Below are positions 60,137-64,000 of a DNA stretch of 64,000 bases, one piece after another. The notes under the pieces were generated by a model. It was not told the origin of the DNA and made no database searches. It was given only the letters and a program-made list of their open reading frames with translations. This DNA is from an uncultured Odoribacter sp. Lineage in GTDB: Bacteria > Bacteroidota > Bacteroidia > Bacteroidales > Marinifilaceae. The translations under genes were made by a program, and so were the position numbers. The stretch's first letter is position 1. Each line of letters opens with the position of its first letter. Where the stretch lies: contig UQTM01000003.1 in assembly GCA_900544025.1 (NCBI GenBank), positions 25,692-89,691 on the forward strand, read 5' to 3'.

Positions 60137-61276
60137 ATGAAGATTTTATGGATGCTGATTTTATTATTGGGAACAATCGTTTGCATGGCGGAAGAGAAAG
60201 GGGTACGGCATCGTTCCTTTAAACCGGGAGAGCTTTGGCCGGATAATCGGGGGATACATATTAATGCTCATGGAGGAGGGATGTTGAAAGTGGGTAAAAC
60301 CTGGTATTGGTTTGGAGAGCATAAAGTAGAGGGACGTACGGGTAATTCGGCTCAGGTGGGCGTGCATTGTTATTCTTCGCGCGATTTATATAATTGGAAA
60401 GATGAAGGCATTGCTTTGAAGGTGGTGACGGATGATCCGGAACACGATATAACCCGGGGATGTATATTGGAACGTCCGAAAGTGATTTACAATCGGAAAA
60501 CAGGCAAATATGTAATGTGGTTTCATTTGGAGCCCAAAGGAAAAGGATATTCGGGAGCTTTAAGCGGAATCGCTGTCAGCGACCGGGTGACAGGCCCTTA
60601 TACTTATCTGAAAGCTGTGCGTCCCAATGCGGGTTTTTGGCCGGTCAATGTGCCGGAACAGCACCAGGGTGAAAATGAGGTTACCGGGGAACAGGTATTT
60701 AGCGGAGGAAGTTTGCCGGAAGAGATGGGAGATCTGAGTTTGTTGAACCGTGATTTTGCCGGAGGGCAAATGGCGCGGGATATGACGCTTTTTGTGGATG
60801 ACGACGGCAAAGCTTATCATATTTATGCGTCGGAAGAGAACAGCACTTTGCAAATATCCGAATTGACCGAAGATTATTTGAATTATTCCGGTAAATATGC
60901 CCGTTTTTTCGCGGGACGATTTATGGAGGCTCCGGCTATGTTTAAAAAAGACGGTAAATATTATTTAATTATGTCGGGATGTACCGGATGGGCGCCCAAT
61001 GCCGCCCGTTCTGCTGTGGCGGATTCGATTTGGGGCCCCTGGAAGGAGTTAGGAAATCCCTGCCGGGGAAAAGATGCCGGAAAGACTTTCTATTCTCAGA
61101 GCACTTATGTTTTACAGGTGGGTAAAGACCGGTTTATATATATGGGCGATCGTTGGACTCCGGATAATGCTATCGACGGAAGGTACATATGGCTGCCTTT
61201 GGAATTTGAGGATGGGAAACCGGTATTGGAGTGGCAGGATGAGTGGGATTTATCGTGGTTTAATCGTCGTAAATAA
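60137..61276 (+). CDS. Glycoside hydrolase family 43
   Basis: A 379-residue secreted five-bladed beta-propeller glycosidase. After a signal peptide (MKILWMLILLLGTIVCMAEE) comes the start WPDNRGIHINAHGGGMLKVGKTWYWFGEHK, typical of the GH43 subgroup related to exo-beta-1,3-galactanases. ERPKVIYNRKTGKYVMWFHLE and FAGRFMEAPAMFKKDGKYYLIMSG supply conserved Glu residues of the active site. The exact linkage cannot be assigned. It lies 23 bases before a GH125 gene, so the two probably degrade one glycan. Confidence 0.85.
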   Translation: MKILWMLILLLGTIVCMAEEKGVRHRSFKPGELWPDNRGIHINAHGGGMLKVGKTWYWFGEHKVEGRTGNSAQVGVHCYSSRDLYNWKDEGIALKVVTDDPEHDITRGCILERPKVIYNRKTGKYVMWFHLEPKGKGYSGALSGIAVSDRVTGPYTYLKAVRPNAGFWPVNVPEQHQGENEVTGEQVFSGGSLPEEMGDLSLLNRDFAGGQMARDMTLFVDDDGKAYHIYASEENSTLQISELTEDYLNYSGKYARFFAGRFMEAPAMFKKDGKYYLIMSGCTGWAPNAARSAVADSIWGPWKELGNPCRGKDAGKTFYSQSTYVLQVGKDRFIYMGDRWTPDNAIDGRYIWLPLEFEDGKPVLEWQDEWDLSWFNRRK

Positions 61277-61299
61277 AAATATAGAGTAAACACAAAAAT

Positions 61300-62754
61300 A
61301 TGGTAACCAGAAGAGAATTTATAAAAAAAGGCGGGTTGGCGCTTGTGGCTGCTGCCGTAGGCGGAACGCCTCTCCGGGCTGCCGTGGATAAAACCCGTGA
61401 AACCGTTTCGGCTTCAGGGTATGTGAGTAACCGTCCGGCTCTCGAAGAACGTCATTTTACTTCGCGGGCTGTGGAAAAGGTAATCAGCCGGGTAAAAGGG
61501 CAGTTGAAAGACCCGAAGCTTGCGTGGATGTTTGAGAATTGTTTTCCGAATACGTTGGATACGACCGTTGATTTTCAGATGCGGGACGGACGTCCCGATA
61601 CTTTTGTGATTACCGGTGATATCAATGCGATGTGGTTGCGTGACTCCGGTGCCCAGGTATGGCCTTATGTACCGCTTTGTAAGGAAGACGAACAATTGCG
61701 TTTGTTGGTGGCGGGTGTTATCAACCGGCAGGTAAAATGTATTCAGATAGACCCTTATGCCAATGCTTTTACGCATGGAGACGAAGAGAGCGAGTGGAAA
61801 AAGGACTATACCGTGATGAAGCCTTATGTGCACGAGCGCAAATGGGAAATAGATTCTCTATGCTATCCGGTGCGGTTGGCTTATCATTATTGGAAAACGA
61901 CGGGAGATACGAGCGTGTTCGATATGGAGTGGCAGAAAGCTATGGCTTTGATTCTGCAAACTTTTAAGGAGCAGCAGCGGAAAGAAGGAAAAGGACCTTA
62001 TCGTTTTCAGCGAATGACTCCCCGGCAGTCGGATACCATGAATGTAGATGGCTGGGGACATCCGGTGTGTCCGGTGGGAATGATCGTTTCCTGCTTCCGT
62101 CCTTCCGACGATGCTACGGTATTCGGTTTTTTGATACCTTCCAATTTGTTTGCGGTGACTTCTTTGCGGCAATTGGCAGAGATTTCGAGAAAAGTGACCG
62201 GAAATACCGGATTTGCCCGCCAGTGTGAGGAATTGGCCGATGAAGTGGAGGAGGCTGTAAAGAAATATGCTATCAAAGCGCATCCGGCTTATGGTGATAT
62301 TTATGCTTTTGAGGCGGACGGTTTCGGGAGTTGCTATTTAATGGACGATGCCAACATTCCCAGTTTGCTGGCTTTACCTTATCTGGAAAGCGTGGCTGCC
62401 AATGATCCGGTGTACCGGAATACGCGGCGTTTTGTGTGGAGTGAGGCCAATCCGTATTTTTTCAAAGGGAAAGCCGGAGAAGGAATCGGAGGCCCGCATA
62501 TCGGATATGATATGGTGTGGCCGATGAGTTTGATCATGAAGGCTATGACAAGTACGGACGATGAAGAAATACGGACGTGTGTGAGGATGTTACGGGATAC
62601 CGACGGAGGAACCGGATTTATGCATGAGTCTTTTCATAAAGATAATGCAGCGAAATTTACCCGTAAATGGTTTGCCTGGGCAAACACGTTGTTCGGCGAA
62701 TTGATCGTGAAATTGGTGGATGAAGGAAAAGTCGGGCTATTGAATAATTTGTAG
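61300..62754 (+). CDS. Glycoside hydrolase family 125 (exo-alpha-1,6-mannosidase type) with twin-arginine-like signal
   Basis: A 484-residue enzyme of GH125, whose known members remove non-reducing alpha-1,6-mannose from N-glycans or yeast mannan. Family marks are FPNTLDTTVDFQ, FVITGDINAMWLRDSGAQVWPY, HERKWEIDSLCYPVRLAYHYW, CPVGMIVSCFRPSDDATVFGFLIPSNLF and GPHIGYDMVWPMSLIMKAM. The N-terminus VTRREFIKKGGLALVAAAVGG matches the twin-arginine motif (T-R-R-x-F-x-K), so export in the folded state by Tat is likely. It is co-transcribed with the GH43 gene just upstream. No SusC/SusD genes lie beside the pair. Confidence 0.9.
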   Translation: MVTRREFIKKGGLALVAAAVGGTPLRAAVDKTRETVSASGYVSNRPALEERHFTSRAVEKVISRVKGQLKDPKLAWMFENCFPNTLDTTVDFQMRDGRPDTFVITGDINAMWLRDSGAQVWPYVPLCKEDEQLRLLVAGVINRQVKCIQIDPYANAFTHGDEESEWKKDYTVMKPYVHERKWEIDSLCYPVRLAYHYWKTTGDTSVFDMEWQKAMALILQTFKEQQRKEGKGPYRFQRMTPRQSDTMNVDGWGHPVCPVGMIVSCFRPSDDATVFGFLIPSNLFAVTSLRQLAEISRKVTGNTGFARQCEELADEVEEAVKKYAIKAHPAYGDIYAFEADGFGSCYLMDDANIPSLLALPYLESVAANDPVYRNTRRFVWSEANPYFFKGKAGEGIGGPHIGYDMVWPMSLIMKAMTSTDDEEIRTCVRMLRDTDGGTGFMHESFHKDNAAKFTRKWFAWANTLFGELIVKLVDEGKVGLLNNL

Positions 62755-62783
62755 TTTTAATAAATACAATAGATCGGTAATAT

Positions 62784-62820
62784 TAAAATGCTGTTCCTGC
62801 TATATTGGAACAGCATTTTA
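62784..62820. terminator. Bidirectional hairpin terminator
   Basis: TAAAATGCTGTTCC (62784-62797) pairs perfectly with GGAACAGCATTTTA (62807-62820), between GH125 and the convergent phosphoesterase gene. Confidence 0.8.
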
Positions 62821-62952
62821 TGTGTTTGATTTGTTATCCACTTTTTACCGGTAGTGGATGTTTCCGGAAGGAACTGTTGCGTTTATTCCGACGTTTTTTT
62901 CCTAATTGTGGCAAGCGATAAGGATGGAATGAATATTCCGGCGTGCGGGGAA

Positions 62953-63909
62953 TTAATAACGAACTATCCGGTCACGGATAAAAGGATGTATCAAATCTTT
63001 GGGATAATGTCCATAATCTTTGTCGGTAGGCGTTTTCATAAATTCACTTTTTACGCCTTTTATAGAAATAGTATGCTTTTTTTCGTTCAAAGTAACGAAA
63101 CCGAATAGCGCATCTTTGATTTCAAGTCCGGATTTAAACCCTAAAGCGCTGTTTACGGCAAAGTAGTGCACTCCACCGATTTGGTTGTAGTGATCTAAAT
63201 GATCATGTCCGGCGAAACAAGCCACCACTTTGTGCTTTGTGGAGGGTGTGGAGTTTATTTCTTTGATGAGGTTGCGGACCTCCGAACGGTTGGGTACAGG
63301 GTTAGAGCCCCGGATCGTGATGTCGTCGAAAGTCTGATGCGAGAAAATAATAACGGGTTTATCTGTCTTTTGAATATCTTCTTTTAACCATACGATTTGT
63401 TCCGGACTGATCAGGTCGCGCGATTCCTTGGCAATGTAATAATTGGCTTTTGCAAAATCGACGAATTTTTCTTCCTTTCGGATAAAGTTACAATCCAGTA
63501 CAACGAAGTGATAAGCCCCGCAATCGAAAGAATAGTGGGTTCCGGGCATCTCTTGTCTTTGGATAATCTCGTCTTTTGTCGCATAATCGAATTCATGATT
63601 GCCCAAAACGTGATATTTCTTGCCCGGATAGGTATTCCAAATGTTCAGCATATTTCGGTTGCTTTGTATTTTTCCGTTCGATAGGTCGCCTAATTGGATA
63701 ATGAAGTCCGGTTTTTCAATTTTTGCCTGCTCGACGAATGCCCGGATCCGTGCCGTATCGTCGTGAACATCGGAGATTATGCCGAATTTAATGATTTTTT
63801 TATTTTTTGTTTTATCACTTCCCTGGACAGGGTGTATATAACAGAATAATGCGCAAATAATAACAATTCCTGTTCTTGTGAACCAGGAAATAGTTGTTTG
63901 ATATTTCAT
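62953..63909 (-). CDS. Exported calcineurin-like metallophosphoesterase
   Basis: A 318-residue metallophosphoesterase. An N-terminal hydrophobic segment (TGIVIICALFCYIHPVQGS) acts as signal or anchor. The metal motifs are in family order: GIISDVHDD (DxH), IQLGDLSNG (GDxx), VLGNHEFDY (GNHE), PVIIFSHQTFDD and CFAGHDHLDHY (GHxH). With an intact DxH box it is a clearer member than the enzyme at 20289-21356. The substrate is not evident. It is convergent with the GH125 gene. The right-hand end of the window (63910-64000) is A/T-rich and holds no gene. Confidence 0.88.
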   Translation of the reverse strand: MKYQTTISWFTRTGIVIICALFCYIHPVQGSDKTKNKKIIKFGIISDVHDDTARIRAFVEQAKIEKPDFIIQLGDLSNGKIQSNRNMLNIWNTYPGKKYHVLGNHEFDYATKDEIIQRQEMPGTHYSFDCGAYHFVVLDCNFIRKEEKFVDFAKANYYIAKESRDLISPEQIVWLKEDIQKTDKPVIIFSHQTFDDITIRGSNPVPNRSEVRNLIKEINSTPSTKHKVVACFAGHDHLDHYNQIGGVHYFAVNSALGFKSGLEIKDALFGFVTLNEKKHTISIKGVKSEFMKTPTDKDYGHYPKDLIHPFIRDRIVRY

Positions 63910-64000
63910 GTCAGATAGATTTATAACATTACAAGTTTAGAAAAATATTTTTAATTTAAAAAATATTACTTTAAAAGTGGAAACAAAATCAGACATACCT

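Overview
The window is ordinary chromosomal DNA of a Bacteroidota bacterium, most likely an anaerobic gut Bacteroidales. The signs are promoters of the TAnnTTTG type before many genes, SprA (the type IX secretion translocon), a FecI/FecR/TonB-receptor surface-signalling module, two PUR-alpha-like proteins, DUF5683, DUF4249 and DUF3127 proteins, a tmRNA tag ending in GEENYALAA, and weak ribosome binding sites. An Odoribacteraceae-like origin is a guess that cannot be tested here. There is no prophage, insertion sequence, CRISPR array or rRNA operon. Nearly all the DNA is housekeeping genes in short operons separated by strong hairpin terminators.

Layout. 0-5.3 kb (minus): tilS (cut by the window edge), an ABC-F ATPase, an AlkD-type DNA glycosylase and a BatA/von Willebrand-type membrane protein. 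5.5-9.5 kb (plus): parA, parB, a DUF5683 membrane protein and a LysM lytic transglycosylase, joining chromosome segregation to wall remodelling. 9.6-14.6 kb (minus): ECF sigma factor, FecR anti-sigma factor, TonB receptor with an STN domain, and a DUF4249 lipoprotein. 14.9-17.6 kb (minus): a secreted transthyretin-like protein, an OmpP1/FadL-like barrel and ssrA (tmRNA). 17.8-25.8 kb: a GH31 glycosidase, a phosphoesterase, a TatD-like hydrolase, tcdA, a PUR-like protein, trpS and ruvA. 25.9-36.4 kb (plus): sprA, a linked outer-membrane protein, then a metallo-beta-lactamase-fold hydrolase, mtnN and luxS (activated methyl cycle).

36.4-37.0 kb holds the least explained DNA: a strongly structured candidate RNA behind its own promoter-like box, and the decayed tail of an outer-membrane barrel gene. 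37-42.7 kb carries a second PUR-like gene, menaquinone methyltransferase ubiE/menG, a lipoprotein, purC, phoH and mazG. 42.8-46.1 kb encodes a 1076-residue single-chain oxidoreductase in which domains normally split over separate subunits of sarcosine/proline/hydroxyproline dehydrogenases are fused. 46.2-50.1 kb has a CvfB-like S1 protein, a DUF3127 protein, two tandem FKBP isomerases, a LolD-like ATPase and tRNA-Gly(GCC). 50.4-58.3 kb has a PAS-LuxR regulator, a small barrel, a MATE transporter, menA, arginine deiminase, mgtE and rsmA. 58.4-64 kb has a flippase-like membrane protein, rsmG, a GH43/GH125 glycosidase pair and a second phosphoesterase.

No complete unknown defence or mobile system is visible. 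The items most worth testing are the structured RNA at 36428-36643, the fused oxidoreductase at 42831-46061, the apparently leaderless rsmA start, and three short stretches that look like decayed genes.
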